A stretch of DNA of 64,000 bases from Microbacterium elymi (GCF_021582895.2 NZ_CP091139.2:3224001-3288000), one strand, 5' to 3'; shown: positions 28,895 through 43,081, counted from the stretch's first letter. Program-made: numbers and translations. Notes: a model not told the origin generated them from the letters alone.

Positions 28895-29363
28895 ATGTCG
28901 AACCCGCTCAAGAAGACCATGGTGTACCTGGGCCTGGCCGATGAGGAAGAGATCTACGAGGACGAGCCCGTGCACCAGCCGGCCGCCCGCAGCTCCTCGA
29001 AGAGCGTCGAGAAGCCGGCGGCTCCCGTGACGCCCATCCACCGTCCGGCGGTCGTGCGTCAGCCGGCGCCGAGCGTGGTCAGCGAGATCCTCACGGTGCA
29101 CCCCAAGCAGTACCGCGACGCGCAAGCTGATCGCCGAGAACTTCCGCGAGGGCATCCCGGTGATCATCAACCTGTCGCAGATGAGCGACGCCGACGCACG
29201 TCGACTGGTCGACTTCGCCAGCGGACTGTCGCTCGGCCTGTACGGGCGCATCGAGCGCGTCACCAGCAAGGTGTTCCTGCTCTCGCCGGAGAACGTCGCG
29301 CTCTCCGGTGACGGGACCGTCGCCCAGGCGGATCCCGAAGTGACGCCCTTCGCGCAGTCCTAG
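28895..29363 (+). CDS. sepF: Cell division protein SepF
   Basis: FtsZ-binding membrane anchor of the Z ring in actinobacteria. N-terminal [14 protein letters not shown] is the expected amphipathic membrane-targeting helix; a variable linker follows; the C-terminal domain has [23 protein letters not shown] (quoted in part as [17 protein letters not shown]). One A is inserted at about 29123 (GCGCAAGCTG for GCGCAGCTG); corrected [15 protein letters not shown], 155 residues. Ribosome binding site GGAGG before ATG 28895. Confidence 0.95.
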
Positions 29364-29368
29364 TCGAC

Positions 29369-29671
29369 GTGGGAGCAGTCCACCTCGTCGCGACGATCCT
29401 GAACGGGATCCTCCTGCTGTATGTCCTCGTGCTGCTCGCCCGGATGGTCTTGGATTACATCCCGATGTTCAATCGTGGATGGCGCCCGACCGGACCGTGG
29501 CTGATCGTCGCCGAAGTCGTCTACACGGTCACCGACCCGCCCATCCGGTTCCTGCGTCGCTTCCTCAAACCGGTGCGGATCGGACCGGTCGCGATCGACT
29601 TCGCGTTCACCATCGTGCTCCTGGCCTGCTTCGTGCTGCTGTCCATCACCCGGGTCCTGATGGTGGTGTGA
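29369..29671 (+). CDS. YggT family membrane protein
   Basis: Intact 100-residue protein with two membrane segments (about residues 8-28 and 72-95) and the intervening NRGWRPTGPWLIVAEVVYTVTDPPIRFLRR typical of YggT (core TDPPIRFLRR). GTG start 5 bp after sepF. Conserved between sepF and divIVA across Actinobacteria; molecular function unknown. Confidence 0.88.
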   Translation: MGAVHLVATILNGILLLYVLVLLARMVLDYIPMFNRGWRPTGPWLIVAEVVYTVTDPPIRFLRRFLKPVRIGPVAIDFAFTIVLLACFVLLSITRVLMVV

Positions 29672-29809
29672 CGGCCGCGGCGCGCCCCCGCCGACCTCGC
29701 ACGGCGAGAGCACGGCGGCTATGCTTTCCTGGTACGACCGGTCGACAACGCCGGTTATCCTGACATCGGCCAGCATCATGTTGGAGAACGAGCCCCGAAA
29801 GAGGAAGAA

Positions 29810-30437
29810 ATGCCTTTGACTCCGGATGACGTCGTCACCAAGCAGTTCCAGCACGTCCGGTTCAAGGAGGGCTTCGACCCCGATGAGGTCGACGACTTCC
29901 TCGACGAGATCGTGGTCGAGTGGCGCAAGACGATCGCCGAGAACGACGAGCTGAAGGCGAAGCTGGCCGCCTACGAGTCCGGCGCCGAGGCGCCCGCCGC
30001 GGCCCCGGCCGAGGCCCCCGCCGCCGAGGCGGCCGAGGCACCCGCGCCCGCGCCCGCCCCGGTGGCCGCCGAGCAGCCGGCAGCACAGGCCGCCGCACCG
30101 ACCGACGGCGCCAACCAGAGCGCCGGGATCATCGAGCTCGCCCAGCGTCTGCACGACGAGCACGTCGCCGAGGGCAAGGCCCAGCACGACAAGCTCATCG
30201 CCGAGGCGCAGGCACAGGCCACCGCCATCGTTTCCGAGGCCGAGGCACGCGGCCGCGAGGAGATCGCCCGTCTCGACAAGGAGCGCACCACCCTCGAGGG
30301 CCGCATCACGCAGCTGCGCGATTTCGAGCGCGACTACCGCGCTCAGCTTGCGCAGCGACATCGAGGGCAAGCTGCGCGACCTCGAGACCACCGCGACGTC
30401 CTCGGGCGCGACGCCCGTCTCGGCCGTCGGGCTGTAG
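29810..30437 (+). CDS. divIVA: Polar growth protein DivIVA (Wag31)
   Basis: Coiled-coil protein that marks cell poles and directs polar peptidoglycan synthesis. The N-terminal lipid-binding domain LTPDDVVTKQFQHVRFKEG and YDPDEVDDFLDE-like FDPDEVDDFLDEI are family signatures; a Pro/Ala-rich linker (residues ~63-100) separates it from a long coiled coil. A T is inserted at about 30350 (CAGCTTGCG for CAGCTGCG); corrected, the end reads QLRSDIEGKLRDLETTA and stops at 30435-30437, 208 residues. It closes the dcw cluster. Confidence 0.94.
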
Positions 30438-30446
30438 GCCCGGCCG

Positions 30447-31017
30447 TTGAGCGGCCGCTCGCCTCTGCGTACGGCGGCGACCGGCACGATCGTCGTGATC
30501 CTCGCGACCGTCGTGCTGGCCGCCGACCAGTTCACGAAGTACCTCGCGCTGCAGAATCTGCCGCTCGAGGCAGCCGGTGCACGTCATCGGCAACTTTCTG
30601 ATCTTCTTCCTCATCAAGAACGCCGGGGCGGCGTTCTCGCTCGGCAGTGACGTCACCTGGCTGTTCACGATCGCGCTGGCGGTGGTGGCGCTGGTGATCA
30701 TCTGGCTGGTCGGCTCGCGGGTGCGCTCTCGGGCGTGGGCGATCATCCTCGGGCTGCTGCTGGGTGGCGTGCTCGGGAACCTCTCCGATCGGCTGTTCCG
30801 AGAGCCGGGCTTCGGGGTGGGCCACGTCGTCGACTTCATCAACACCCCGTGGATGATGCCCGCGACCTACAACGTCGCCGACATGTTCATCACGACGATG
30901 ATGGTCAGCGTGGCGATCCTCGTGCTGCTGGGCGTGCGACTGGACGGCACCCGCGACAGGGGCAAGGACGCGAACAGCGGCAAGGACGCGAAGTCCGCGG
31001 CCTCCACCGAGGACTGA
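30447..31017 (+). CDS. lspA: Lipoprotein signal peptidase
   Basis: Cleaves prolipoprotein signal peptides before the lipidated Cys. Four membrane segments; catalytic Asp residues in GNLSDRLF and [18 protein letters not shown] near the N-terminus is also typical. A base is inserted at about 30569 (GAGGCAGCC for GAGCAGCC); corrected [13 protein letters not shown], 189 residues. The only start I can place is TTG 30447. Its stop is 1 bp before rluD. CtaC, further on, is a likely substrate. Confidence 0.9.
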
Positions 31018-31018
31018 G

Positions 31019-31939
31019 GTGGAGTCCCGCACGCTTCCGGTGCCGGACGGTCTGGACGGCGTCCGGGTGGATGCCGCCCTGGCCAAGATGCTCGGCTTCT
31101 CGCGTACGTTCGCGGCGGAGATCGCCGACGGTGGCGGTGTCGCGCTGGACGGCCGTGAGGTCGGCAAGTCCGACCGGCTGCACGCCGGCTCCTGGCTCGA
31201 GGTGACGTGGACGCCCAAGTCGGCCCCGACCGTCGAGGCGATCGCGGTGCCCGACCTGCGCATCGTGCACCAGGACGACGACATCATCGTGGTCGACAAG
31301 CCCGCGGGCGTCGCCGCGCACCCCTCGCTCGGCTGGGAGGGCCCGACGGTGCTCGGCGCGCTGGCCGCCGCCGGGCTGCGGGTCGCGACATCGGGTCCGC
31401 CCGAGAGGCAGGGGATCGTGCATCGGCTGGATGCCGGCACCAGCGGCCTGATGGTGGTGGCCTCCAGCGAACGGGCGTTCATCCTCCTCAAGCGCGCGTT
31501 CAAGGAGCGCACGGTCGAGAAGGTGTATCACGCCGTGGTGCAGGGACACCCGGACCCGCTGGCCGGCACCATCGACGCGCCGATCGGGCGGCACCGCACG
31601 CATCCGTGGAAGTTCGCGGTGACCCCCGACGGCAAGGACTCGGTCACGCATTACGAGACGATCGAGGCCTTCCGCGGGGCATCTCTGCTCGAGATCCACC
31701 TCGAGACCGGGCGCACCCACCAGATCCGCGTGCACATGGCCGCGCACCGGCACCCCTGCGTCGGCGATCCGCTGTACGGCGCCGACCCGACGCTGTCGGC
31801 CCGGCTCGGCCTGCAGCGGCAGTGGCTGCACGCGCACCGGCTCGCGTTCGTCCATCCCGGCACCGGCGACCCGGTGACGTTCACCTCGCCCTACCCGGCC
31901 GATCTGCAGCACGCGCTGGACATCCTGGGCGACCAGTAG
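31019..31939 (+). CDS. RluD-family 23S rRNA pseudouridine synthase
   Basis: Isomerises uridines in 23S rRNA. N-terminal S4-like RNA-binding domain ([19 protein letters not shown]), then the catalytic domain with [14 protein letters not shown], which contains the active-site Asp. Intact, 306 residues. GTG start coupled to lspA (1-bp gap). The exact uridine targets cannot be assigned; RluA/C/D members share these motifs. Confidence 0.9.
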   Translation: MESRTLPVPDGLDGVRVDAALAKMLGFSRTFAAEIADGGGVALDGREVGKSDRLHAGSWLEVTWTPKSAPTVEAIAVPDLRIVHQDDDIIVVDKPAGVAAHPSLGWEGPTVLGALAAAGLRVATSGPPERQGIVHRLDAGTSGLMVVASSERAFILLKRAFKERTVEKVYHAVVQGHPDPLAGTIDAPIGRHRTHPWKFAVTPDGKDSVTHYETIEAFRGASLLEIHLETGRTHQIRVHMAAHRHPCVGDPLYGADPTLSARLGLQRQWLHAHRLAFVHPGTGDPVTFTSPYPADLQHALDILGDQ

Positions 31940-32001
31940 CGCACACGGCCGGTCCGGGCACGGACGGGCATCGGCGGGCCGCGGACGTCGGCGCCGATCC
32001 G

Positions 32002-32007
32002 TAGACT
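32002..32007 (+). promoter_or_regulatory. -10 element (TAGACT) for dnaE
   Basis: TAGACT ends 7 nt before GTG 32015, so the dnaE mRNA is probably leaderless. Confidence 0.6.
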
Positions 32008-32014
32008 CGAAGAC

Positions 32015-35532
<3,518 letters not shown>

Positions 35533-35540
35533 CGCTCGGG

Positions 35541-35546
35541 TAGGAT
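35541..35546 (+). promoter_or_regulatory. -10 element (TAGGAT) after dnaE
   Basis: TAGGAT lies 40 nt before GTG 35587; the leader carries GGAAGGA as ribosome binding site. Confidence 0.4.
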
Positions 35547-35586
35547 CTGACGACGCGCGCAGGCGCGATGAACGGAAGGAACGCAC

Positions 35587-36679
35587 GTGACGGACGAAAA
35601 CCCCACCGACCCGAACGAACTGTCCGAGTCCGAGAACGCCGCGACCGCCCCCGGTGACGCCGCCCTGGACGACACGCACGATGCGAGCGCGCTCCTCGGG
35701 ACCGGCGCGGACGCGTTCGGTGCGGCCGACGAGACCGCCGATTCCGACACGGCCGGTGGCACCGGCGCCGCGGGCGCTGTGCCCGTCCAGTACGGCGTGG
35801 GCCCGTTCTCGCTGCGCGAGGTGATCCTGGCCGGCGTGTGGCTGGTCGCCTTCGTGATCTCGTTCTTCTCCACTCGGGAGTTCGTGTTCAGCTCGGTCTG
35901 GACCAGCGGGATCGACTGGATCCTCACCATCGGCGTGCCCACGGTGGCCGTCTTCCTGCTCGTGCTGCGGCGGCTGTCCCCGACCGGGATCCGCCGGGTC
36001 GGATCCCTCGGCATCGACCAGTTCGCCTCGGTGGCGTTCTCGGTCTCGGCCGTCATCTGGCTCGGCCAGCTGTGGTCGCAGGTCGCCGTCGCGATCGCCG
36101 GCGGCCCCTGGGTGCTGACCTGGGTGTCGTGGGTCGAATTCATCCTCATGCTCGCCGGCGTCGTCCTCACCGTGGGCGCCGTGCTCATCCCCGGCCTGGC
36201 CGAGGACTTCCAGCACCGGGCCGAGACGGTCTCGCACCGTGCCGCGCGCACCGTGCGTCCGATCACCGCACGCCCGCACCCGGTCGGCGGTGCGGCATCC
36301 TCGGCCGGCGCATCGGCCGCATCGGGGCGGGCGCTGGACGGCGGCACGGCCGCGTACGATGCCGGGGCCGCCGACACGGGCTCGTACGACGCCGCACCCG
36401 ACGGCGGCGCCGAGCAGTCCGGCTTCTCCGTCGACTCGTTCGCCCCCGCGACCGACACCGGCGCACAGCCGGTGGCGCAGGCGCCGGCGCAGCAGGCGTT
36501 CTGGGCCCTCGTCCCCCAGGAGCGGGACGTGGTCGATGAGAACGGCACGCCGCTGTTCCGCATCGGCCCGACCGCGTGGGCGCTGGTCATCGAGGATCGC
36601 GGATCGTCGTACGTCATCCGGCACGAGGACGGCCGCGTGGGACAGCTTGCACGACATCTCGGGCGTCACGCGGGGCTGA
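35587..36679 (+). CDS. Integral membrane protein of unknown function
   Basis: I do not recognise the family. An acidic N-terminal ~65 residues, then four likely membrane segments between residues ~78 and 205, then an Ala/Gly/Asp-rich linker and a C-terminal segment (QAFWALVPQERDVVDENGTPLFRIG) that looks like a small folded domain (start AFWALVPQERDVVD). A T is inserted at about 36643 (CAGCTTGCACG for CAGCTGCACG); corrected, the end is GQLHDISGVTRG, 363 residues. It lies alone between dnaE and hisD. Confidence 0.7.
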
Positions 36680-36723
36680 ACCCGGCTCCCCGGAGCATCG
36701 CGTCGGGGCGCGGCATCCCACCC

Positions 36724-36729
36724 GATAAC
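36724..36729 (+). promoter_or_regulatory. -10 element (GATAAC) for hisD
   Basis: GATAAC ends 8 nt before ATG 36738; the short leader nevertheless contains GGAGGG. Confidence 0.4.
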
Positions 36730-36737
36730 CTGGAGGG

Positions 36738-38037
36738 ATGCTGCGCACCATCGATCTCCGAGGCCGTTCGCACAGCCCCGCCGAGCTGCTGGCCGCCGTG
36801 CCGCGGGCGCGCGCGGCGCGCGCCGACGCGCTGACCGCCGCCGCGGAGCTCGTCCACGACGTCGCCGCTCGAGGCGAGGCCGCCCTGCGCGAGCAGGCCG
36901 AGCGCTTCGACCATGTCACCGGTCACGCCCTCCGGGTGCCGGCGGAACACTTGACCGAGGCCGCGGACCGACTCGACCCCGCCGTGCGCGCCGCGCTGGA
37001 GGAGTCGATCCGGCGGGTGCGCGCGGCGTCCGCCGCCCAGGTGCCCGCGGGCACCGTCACCGTTCTGGCCGACGGGGAGAGGTCGGCAGCGCTGGCAGCC
37101 GGTCGGGCGTGCCGGCGTGTACGTCCCCGGCGGCAAGGCCGTCTATCCGTCCAGCGTCGTGATGAACGTCGTGCCCGCTCAGGTCGCCGGCGTCCGCAGC
37201 GTGGCGCTGGCCTCGCCCGCGCAGGCCGAGTTCGACGGCCGCGTGCACCCCGACATCCTCGCGGCCGCCCACCTGCTCGGCATCGACGAGGTCTACGCCA
37301 TGGGCGGAGCCGGCGCGATCGGGGCATTCGCCCACGGCGTCGCATCGATCGGCCTCGACCCGGTCGACGTCGTCAGCGGGCCCGGCAACAACTTCGTCGC
37401 GGCGGCCAAGCGCGCCGTGGCGGGGATCGTCGGGGTGGATGCCGAGGCCGGCGCGACCGAGATCCTCGTGGTCGCCGACGCGGCGGCCGACCCGGCCTGG
37501 GTCGCCGTCGACCTCATCAGCCAGGCCGAGCACGACGAGCAGGCGGCGGCCGTGCTGGTCACCGACAGCCCGGACCTGGCCGAGCGGGTGCGTGCCGAGG
37601 TCGCCCGGCGGGTGGATGCCACCCGCAACGGCGTCCGTGCGCGGCAGGCGCTCGAGGGCGTGCAGTCGGCGATCGTGCTCGTGGACGACCTGGCCGCGGC
37701 GACGTCCTTCAGCAACGCGTACGCGCCCGAGCACCTCGAGCTGCACCTGGCCGAGCCGCACCCGGAGCGCTTCACCGGAGCCGGTGCGGTCTTCGTCGGC
37801 CCGTACTCGCCCGTCAGCCTCGGGGACTACCTCGCCGGCAGCGACCACGTGCTGCCCACCGGAGGGCAGGCGCGCTACGCGCCGGGACTCTCGGCGGCGA
37901 CCTTCCTACGGCCGCAGCAGGTGATCACCTACAGCCGCGAGGCGCTGGCCGAGGTCGCCGATCACATCGTGACGCTCGCCGACGCCGAGGCGCTGCCCGC
38001 GCACGGCGAGGCCGTGCAGGCCAGGTTCGCGGGGTAG
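36738..38037 (+). CDS. hisD: Histidinol dehydrogenase
   Basis: Last two oxidation steps of histidine synthesis, zinc- and NAD-dependent. Landmarks: [43 protein letters not shown] (zinc ligands) and [12 protein letters not shown]. The frame moves by +1 near 37090 (TCGGCAGCGC, an extra G before GCAGC); corrected [16 protein letters not shown], 432 residues. The rest of the his operon is not in the window. Confidence 0.93.
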
Positions 38038-38048
38038 TCTGTCGGCTG

Positions 38049-38504
38049 ATGCACTGCCCGTTCTGCCGCCACCCCGATTCTCGCGTCATCGACTCGCGCA
38101 CCAGCGAGGATGGCCTGAGCATCCGCCGTCGTCGCCAATGCCCCGAGTGCGGCGGCCGGTTCTCGACCGTGGAGACCGCCAGCCTGAGCGTGCTCAAGCG
38201 GTCGGGCGTGGCCGAGCCGTTCAGCCGGGAGAAGGTCGCCGCCGGCGTGCGCAAGGCGTGCCAGGGACGTCCGGTGACCGAGGACGATCTGGCGCTGCTG
38301 GCCCAGAAGGTGGAGGAGTCCGTCCGCGGCACGGGGGCGTCCCAGATCGAGACCGGCGACATCGGCCTGGCGATCCTGGGGCCGCTGCGCGACCTGGACG
38401 AGGTCGCCTACCTGCGGTTCGCGAGCGTCTATCAGGGCTTCGACTCGCTGGAGGACTTCGAGGAGTCCATCGCGCAGCTGCGCGCCGATCACGGCACCGC
38501 CTGA
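38049..38504 (+). CDS. nrdR: Transcriptional repressor NrdR
   Basis: Zinc-ribbon/ATP-cone repressor of ribonucleotide reductase genes. [17 protein letters not shown] and [12 protein letters not shown] supply the four zinc Cys; the ATP-cone ([16 protein letters not shown]) follows. Intact, 151 residues, standard length. It starts 11 bp after hisD. Its usual targets (nrd operons) are outside the window. Confidence 0.95.
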   Translation: MHCPFCRHPDSRVIDSRTSEDGLSIRRRRQCPECGGRFSTVETASLSVLKRSGVAEPFSREKVAAGVRKACQGRPVTEDDLALLAQKVEESVRGTGASQIETGDIGLAILGPLRDLDEVAYLRFASVYQGFDSLEDFEESIAQLRADHGTA

Positions 38505-38521
38505 CCGTTACGCTGGAGCGG

Positions 38522-39567
38522 ATGTATCCCTTCTTCTTCCGCACGGTCCTGTCGCGCCTGGACGCCGAGTTCGCCCACCATTGCGGGATGCTCGTCGTCC
38601 GCCTGGTCGGCATTCGTCCGTTCGCCTGGATCGCCCGTCCGCTGACCCGGCCGGCGAACCGGCTGCAGACCCGCGCGCTGGGCCTGGTCTTCGACTCGCC
38701 GTTCGGGGTGGCCGCCGGCTTCGACAAGAACGTCGTCGGCGTGCCGGGACTGACCGCGCTCGGATTCGGGCACGTCGAAGTGGGGACGGTGACGGCCGTC
38801 CCGCAGGAGGGCAACCCGAAGCCGCGCCTGTTCCGGCTGATCCCGGACCGTGCCTTGGTGAACCGGATGGGGTTCAACAACCGCGGGGCCGCGGCCGCCG
38901 CGGCGCGCTTGGCACGGATGCGCCGGCGTCGCCGGCACCGCGCGCTGATCGGGGTGAACATCGGCAAGAGCCGCGTGGTCGACGTCGCCGATGCGACCGC
39001 CGACTACGTCCGCAGCGCGACGCTCCTGGCGCCGCTGGCCGACTACCTCGCCGTGAATGTGTCCTCGCCGAACACGCCCGGCCTGCGCGGGCTGCAGGCG
39101 GTCCAGACGCTGCGCCCGCGCTGCAGGCGGTGCAGGATGCCGCGGGCCGGACCCCGCTGCTGGTGAAGATCGCGCCGGATCTGCCCGATGACGAGATCGC
39201 CGCGATCGCGCAGATGGCGGTCGAGACCGGGCTTTCCGGCATCATCGTCACGAACACGACGATCTCGCGCGACGGCCTGATCACCGATCCCACGGTGGTG
39301 GAGGCTGCGGGGGAGGGCGGGCTGTCGGGAGCGCCGTTGAAGGCCCGGGCGCTCGAGGTCCTGCGGCTGGTGCGCGCCACCGTCCCGGCGGCGTTCACCG
39401 TGATCGCCGTCGGCGGCGTCGAGACCGCGCAGGACGTGCGGGAGCGGCTGGATGCCGGTGCCGACCTCGTGCAGGGCTACACGGCGTTCCTGTATCGCGG
39501 CCCGTTCTGGGCGCGTCAGATCAACCGCGGGCTGCTGGCGCTCACCGCGGGTGCTGCCCGCGCCTGA
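38522..39567 (+). CDS. pyrD: Dihydroorotate dehydrogenase (quinone), class 2
   Basis: Oxidises dihydroorotate to orotate with quinone as acceptor, at the membrane. Class 2 features: N-terminal hydrophobic helix, [35 protein letters not shown] with the catalytic Ser, [11 protein letters not shown] and [10 protein letters not shown]. The frame changes once between 39107 and 39125, in a region with two GCTGC sites (net +2 or -1); corrected, [17 protein letters not shown], about 347 residues. Its 3' end overlaps the convergent DUF3043 gene by 26 bp. Confidence 0.93.
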
Positions 39568-40112
39568 CCTGTGCCTTGGGCAGACGCATCCAGCGCATCT
39601 GGATCGTGCGCATCGCGCCGTACCAGCCCAGACCCTTCTCGCGACGGTCGCCGAACTTGCGCAAGGCGGCGCGCTTGATCCGGAACGACGTGATCACCAT
39701 GTCGAGGATCACCAGCAGCACGAACACCCAGAGGATGATGAATGCGTACATCTGCGAGCCAGGGCATCGACTGCAGGAACGTGACGAGGATGACCACGAT
39801 CATCAGCGGCATGATCAGTTCGCCCAGGTGCCATCCGGCGTCGACGAAATCGCGGACGAACCGGCGCTGCGGCCCCTTGTCACGGACCGGCAGGTACTTG
39901 TCGTCCCCGTTGGCCATGCCGATGCGGGCCTTCTCCCGCTGCGAGGCGGCATCGGCCTTCTGCCGCTGGCGGGCCTCCTTCGTGTCCGGCACGAGGGGGC
40001 GCTTGCGCGCCGCCTCCTGCTCGGCGCGCGACGGCGTCGGCCGGCCTTTGCCGGTCGCGGTCTCTTCGCCGTCGGCGACTTCCTCGGCGGGGGCGGAGGT
40101 CTTCTTGGACAC
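39542..40112 (-). CDS. DUF3043 family membrane protein
   Basis: Actinobacterial protein of unknown function. A basic, charged cytoplasmic N-terminus (SRAEQEAARKRPLVPDTKEA, in part) is followed by two membrane segments and a basic C-terminus. One base is inserted at about 39758 (GCTCGCAG for GCTGCAG); corrected SMPWLQMYAFIILWVFVLL (joint MPWLQMYAF), 189 residues. GTG 40112 is the chosen start. DUF3043 genes typically lie beside an M20 peptidase and erpA, as here. Confidence 0.82.
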
Positions 40113-40157
40113 GGATATCCTCGGTTCGATCAGAGCGGTCCCTTTAAGATTACCCGC

Positions 40158-41555
40158 ATGACCTCTGAACCGTCCCGTCCCGCCTCTGTCCGCGACGCCG
40201 CGACCGGCGGCATCCCCGCGGCGCTGGCAGACCTGGGTGCGCTGGTGCGGATCCCGTCGGTTGCGTTCCCCGGCTTCGACCGGGCCGAGGTGCAGCGCAG
40301 CGCCGAGGCGGTCAAGGCCCTCGCCGAGGGCACCGGCCTCTTCGAATCCGTGCAGATCCGGGATGCCGCGATCCCCGGGACCGAGGAGCGCGGCATGCCC
40401 GCCGTCCTGGCCACGCGGGCCGCGCGCAACGGCCGGCCGACCATCCTGCTGTACGCGCACCACGACGTCCAGCCGGTCGGAGACGAGACCCTGTGGGACT
40501 CGCCGCCGTTCGAGCCCACCGTGCGCGACGGGCGGCTGTACGGCCGGGGCGCGGCCGACGACAAGGCCGGGGTGATGGTGCACATCGGCGCGCTGCGAGC
40601 GCTGCGCGAAGCGCTCGGCGACGACCTGGACCTGGGCGTCGCGCTGTTCATCGAGGGCGAGGAGGAGGCCGGATCGCGGTCCTTCGCCTCGTTCCTCGCC
40701 GATAACGCCGATGCGCTGCGCGCCGACGTGATCGTGGTGGCGGACTCGGGCAACTGGGATGCTGTCACTCCGGCGCTGACCGTGTCGCTGCGCGGCAACG
40801 CGCGCTTCACGATGACCGTGTGCACGCTCGAGCACGCCTCGCACTCCGGCATGTTCGGCGGAGCGGTGCCGGACGCCATGATGGCGACCGTCCGGCTGCT
40901 GTCCACCCTGTGGGACGAGGACGGCGCGGTGGCCGTCGAGGGGCTCACGGTTCGGGATGCCGCGACCCCGACGACGTACACCGAGCAGACCCTGCGCGAC
41001 GAGGCCGGGCTGCCGGAAGGGGTCCAGCCGGTGGGTCGGGACAGCATCCTCAGCCGGATCTGGAACAAGCCGTCGATCACCGTCACCGGGATCGACGCGC
41101 CGAGCGTGCGCAACGCGTCCAACACGCTCAGCCCCGAGATCAGCGTCGTGATCAGCGCACGGGTGGCGCCCGGCCAGGCGGCCGGCGACGCCTATCAGGC
41201 CATCGCCGCCCATCTGCGCGCGCACGCGCCCTTCGGCGCGCAGCTGGAATTCGGCGACGTCGACCTCGGCGACGGGTTCCTGGTCGACACCAGCGGCTGG
41301 GCGGTGGCCGACGCCCGCGACTCGTTCCGGGACGGCTACGGCGTCGAGCCGGTGGACCTGGGCGTCGGCGGATCGATCCCGTTCATCGCCGATCTGGTCC
41401 GCACCTTCCCCGAGGCGCAGATCCTGGTCACCGGGGTGGAGGACCCGCACGCCCGCGCGCACAGCCCGAACGAGTCGCTGCACCTGGACACGTTCCGGCA
41501 CGCGCTGCTGGCCGAGGCGCTGCTGCTGGAGCGGCTGGACGCGCGCACGCTCTGA
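40158..41555 (+). CDS. M20 family metallopeptidase (dipeptidase-like)
   Basis: Zinc-dependent exopeptidase of the M20 fold. Metal ligands: LLYAHHDVQPVG (His and first Asp), RGAADDKAG, and the catalytic Glu pair in FIEGEEEAGS; the His-containing EHASHSGMFGG belongs to the dimerisation domain. Intact, 465 residues. Substrate unknown; the closest family type is the dipeptidase/carnosinase-like group. Divergent from the DUF3043 gene with 45 bp between. Confidence 0.88.
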   Translation: MTSEPSRPASVRDAATGGIPAALADLGALVRIPSVAFPGFDRAEVQRSAEAVKALAEGTGLFESVQIRDAAIPGTEERGMPAVLATRAARNGRPTILLYAHHDVQPVGDETLWDSPPFEPTVRDGRLYGRGAADDKAGVMVHIGALRALREALGDDLDLGVALFIEGEEEAGSRSFASFLADNADALRADVIVVADSGNWDAVTPALTVSLRGNARFTMTVCTLEHASHSGMFGGAVPDAMMATVRLLSTLWDEDGAVAVEGLTVRDAATPTTYTEQTLRDEAGLPEGVQPVGRDSILSRIWNKPSITVTGIDAPSVRNASNTLSPEISVVISARVAPGQAAGDAYQAIAAHLRAHAPFGAQLEFGDVDLGDGFLVDTSGWAVADARDSFRDGYGVEPVDLGVGGSIPFIADLVRTFPEAQILVTGVEDPHARAHSPNESLHLDTFRHALLAEALLLERLDARTL

Positions 41556-41601
41556 CACCGGAGACACGCGGCGACCCGGGCCCGATCGTGCGGTCCGGGC
41601 G

Positions 41602-41607
41602 TAGACT
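41602..41607 (+). promoter_or_regulatory. -10 element (TAGACT) for erpA
   Basis: TAGACT lies 43 nt before ATG 41651, which has GGAGGAA as ribosome binding site. Confidence 0.5.
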
Positions 41608-41650
41608 CGAGGAGTCCGCTCCAGGCGAAGTCCCACACCGGAGGAATCAC

Positions 41651-42016
41651 ATGACCGACACCGCAATGACCGTTGACACGTCCGTCCACGCGCACGGAGT
41701 GCTGCTGACCGACGCGGCCGCCGACAAGGTGAAGACCCTGCTCGAGCAGGAAGGCCGCGACGATCTGCGTCTGCGCGTCGCTGTCCAGCCGGGCGGATGC
41801 TCGGGCCTGATCTACCAGCTCTACTTCGACGAGCGCTCCCTCGACGGTGACCACGTCGTCGACTTCGGCGGGGTCGAGGTGATCGTGGACGACATGAGCA
41901 CCCCGTACCTGGACGGTGCGACGATCGACTTCAAGGACACCATCTCGGAGCAGGGGTTCACGATCGACAACCCCAACGCCGCCGGCAGCTGCGCCTGCGG
42001 CGACAGCTTCCACTGA
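41651..42016 (+). CDS. erpA: Iron-sulfur cluster insertion protein (HesB/ErpA type)
   Basis: A-type carrier that hands Fe-S clusters to target proteins. Intact, 121 residues, with the three conserved Cys in PGGCSGLIYQL and the C-terminal GSCACGDSF. It sits immediately upstream of the cytochrome oxidase genes; QcrA, a Rieske protein encoded nearby, needs an Fe-S cluster, but a direct link is inference. Confidence 0.92.
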   Translation: MTDTAMTVDTSVHAHGVLLTDAAADKVKTLLEQEGRDDLRLRVAVQPGGCSGLIYQLYFDERSLDGDHVVDFGGVEVIVDDMSTPYLDGATIDFKDTISEQGFTIDNPNAAGSCACGDSFH

Positions 42017-42038
42017 GCATTCCCCGACTGCGCAGGCG

Positions 42039-42054
42039 ACCGGCCCAGGCCGGT
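42039..42054 (+). terminator. GC-rich hairpin after erpA (possible terminator)
   Basis: ACCGGCC pairs with GGCCGGT across a 2-nt loop, 22 bp after the erpA stop. There is no T run, so termination is uncertain. Confidence 0.35.
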
Positions 42055-42141
42055 GTTCGACGTGGGCGCGACACGCCCCTCGAACCGTGCTCCGCGGTCG
42101 CCCGCCTGGGTGAATGGCCAGAATCCGGTGGGAGGTTGCTC

Positions 42142-42147
42142 TAGACT
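42142..42147 (+). promoter_or_regulatory. -10 element (TAGACT) for the ctaCDF operon
   Basis: TAGACT lies 36 nt before GTG 42184. A GGAAAGG ribosome binding site is in the leader. Confidence 0.5.
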
Positions 42148-42183
42148 GGCCACTGTCAGATCGTTGATCCGGAAAGGTGCACT

Positions 42184-43080
42184 GTGCCGTCGAAACGTCG
42201 CCTCCGTTGGGTCGCCCTGCCGCTGGGGACGGCCGCAGCCGTCCTCCTCGCCGGGTGCACCCCCACGCAGCTGCACGGGTTCCTGCCCGGCTTCGAGGAC
42301 CCCAGCGCCGCACCGGCCACCAACCGCACCGAGATGGTGTCGGGCCTGTGGGTCAACTCCTGGATCGTGCTCCTGGTCGTCGGCCTGATCACCTGGGGCC
42401 TCATGCTCTGGGCGATGGTCGCCTACCGGCGCCGCAAGGGGCAGACCGGGCTGCCGGTCCAGCTCCGCTACAACATGCCGATCGAGATCTTCTACACGAT
42501 CATCCCGGTGATCCTCGTGGCCGGCATGTTCGCCTTCACCGCCCGGGACCAGACGATCCTCGAGACCCAGGACCAGAATCCGGATGTCTCGGTCGTCGCC
42601 ATCGGCAAGCAGTGGTCGTGGGACTTCCAGTACAACGGCCAGGCCGCCGACGACTCGGACGCCGTGTGGACCATGGGCACTCAGGCCGAGCCGGACAAGA
42701 ACGGCAACGTCGATCAGGACGCGCTGCCGACGCTCTACCTGCCGGTGGACAAGTCCGTGCGGATCGACCTCGAGTCGCGCGACGTGGCGCACTCGTTCTG
42801 GATCATCGACTTCCTGTACAAGAAGGACCTCTACATCGGCCGGGACAACTCCTGGTCGTTCACCCCGACGCGCGAGGGCACCTATCAGGGCAAGTGCGCG
42901 GAGCTCTGCGGCGAATACCACTCCGCGATGCTGTTCCGCGTGAAGGTGGTCAGCGAAGCCGACTACCAGCAGCACCTGCAGGAGCTGCGCGACGCAGGCA
43001 ACACCGGTGACATCACGGACCGGTACGACAGACTCTCGAACGAGCCGGGTACCGGCGCGTCGAGCGAGGGAAAGAACTGA
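42184..43080 (+). CDS. ctaC: Cytochrome c oxidase subunit II
   Basis: CuA-carrying subunit of the aa3 oxidase. The lipobox VLLAGC near residue 23 predicts a lipoprotein; two membrane segments follow, then the periplasmic cupredoxin domain with AHSFWI and CAELCGEYHSAM, which supply the CuA ligands. Intact, 298 residues. GTG start; ctaD begins 1 bp after its stop. Confidence 0.94.
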   Translation: MPSKRRLRWVALPLGTAAAVLLAGCTPTQLHGFLPGFEDPSAAPATNRTEMVSGLWVNSWIVLLVVGLITWGLMLWAMVAYRRRKGQTGLPVQLRYNMPIEIFYTIIPVILVAGMFAFTARDQTILETQDQNPDVSVVAIGKQWSWDFQYNGQAADDSDAVWTMGTQAEPDKNGNVDQDALPTLYLPVDKSVRIDLESRDVAHSFWIIDFLYKKDLYIGRDNSWSFTPTREGTYQGKCAELCGEYHSAMLFRVKVVSEADYQQHLQELRDAGNTGDITDRYDRLSNEPGTGASSEGKN

Positions 43081-43081
43081 G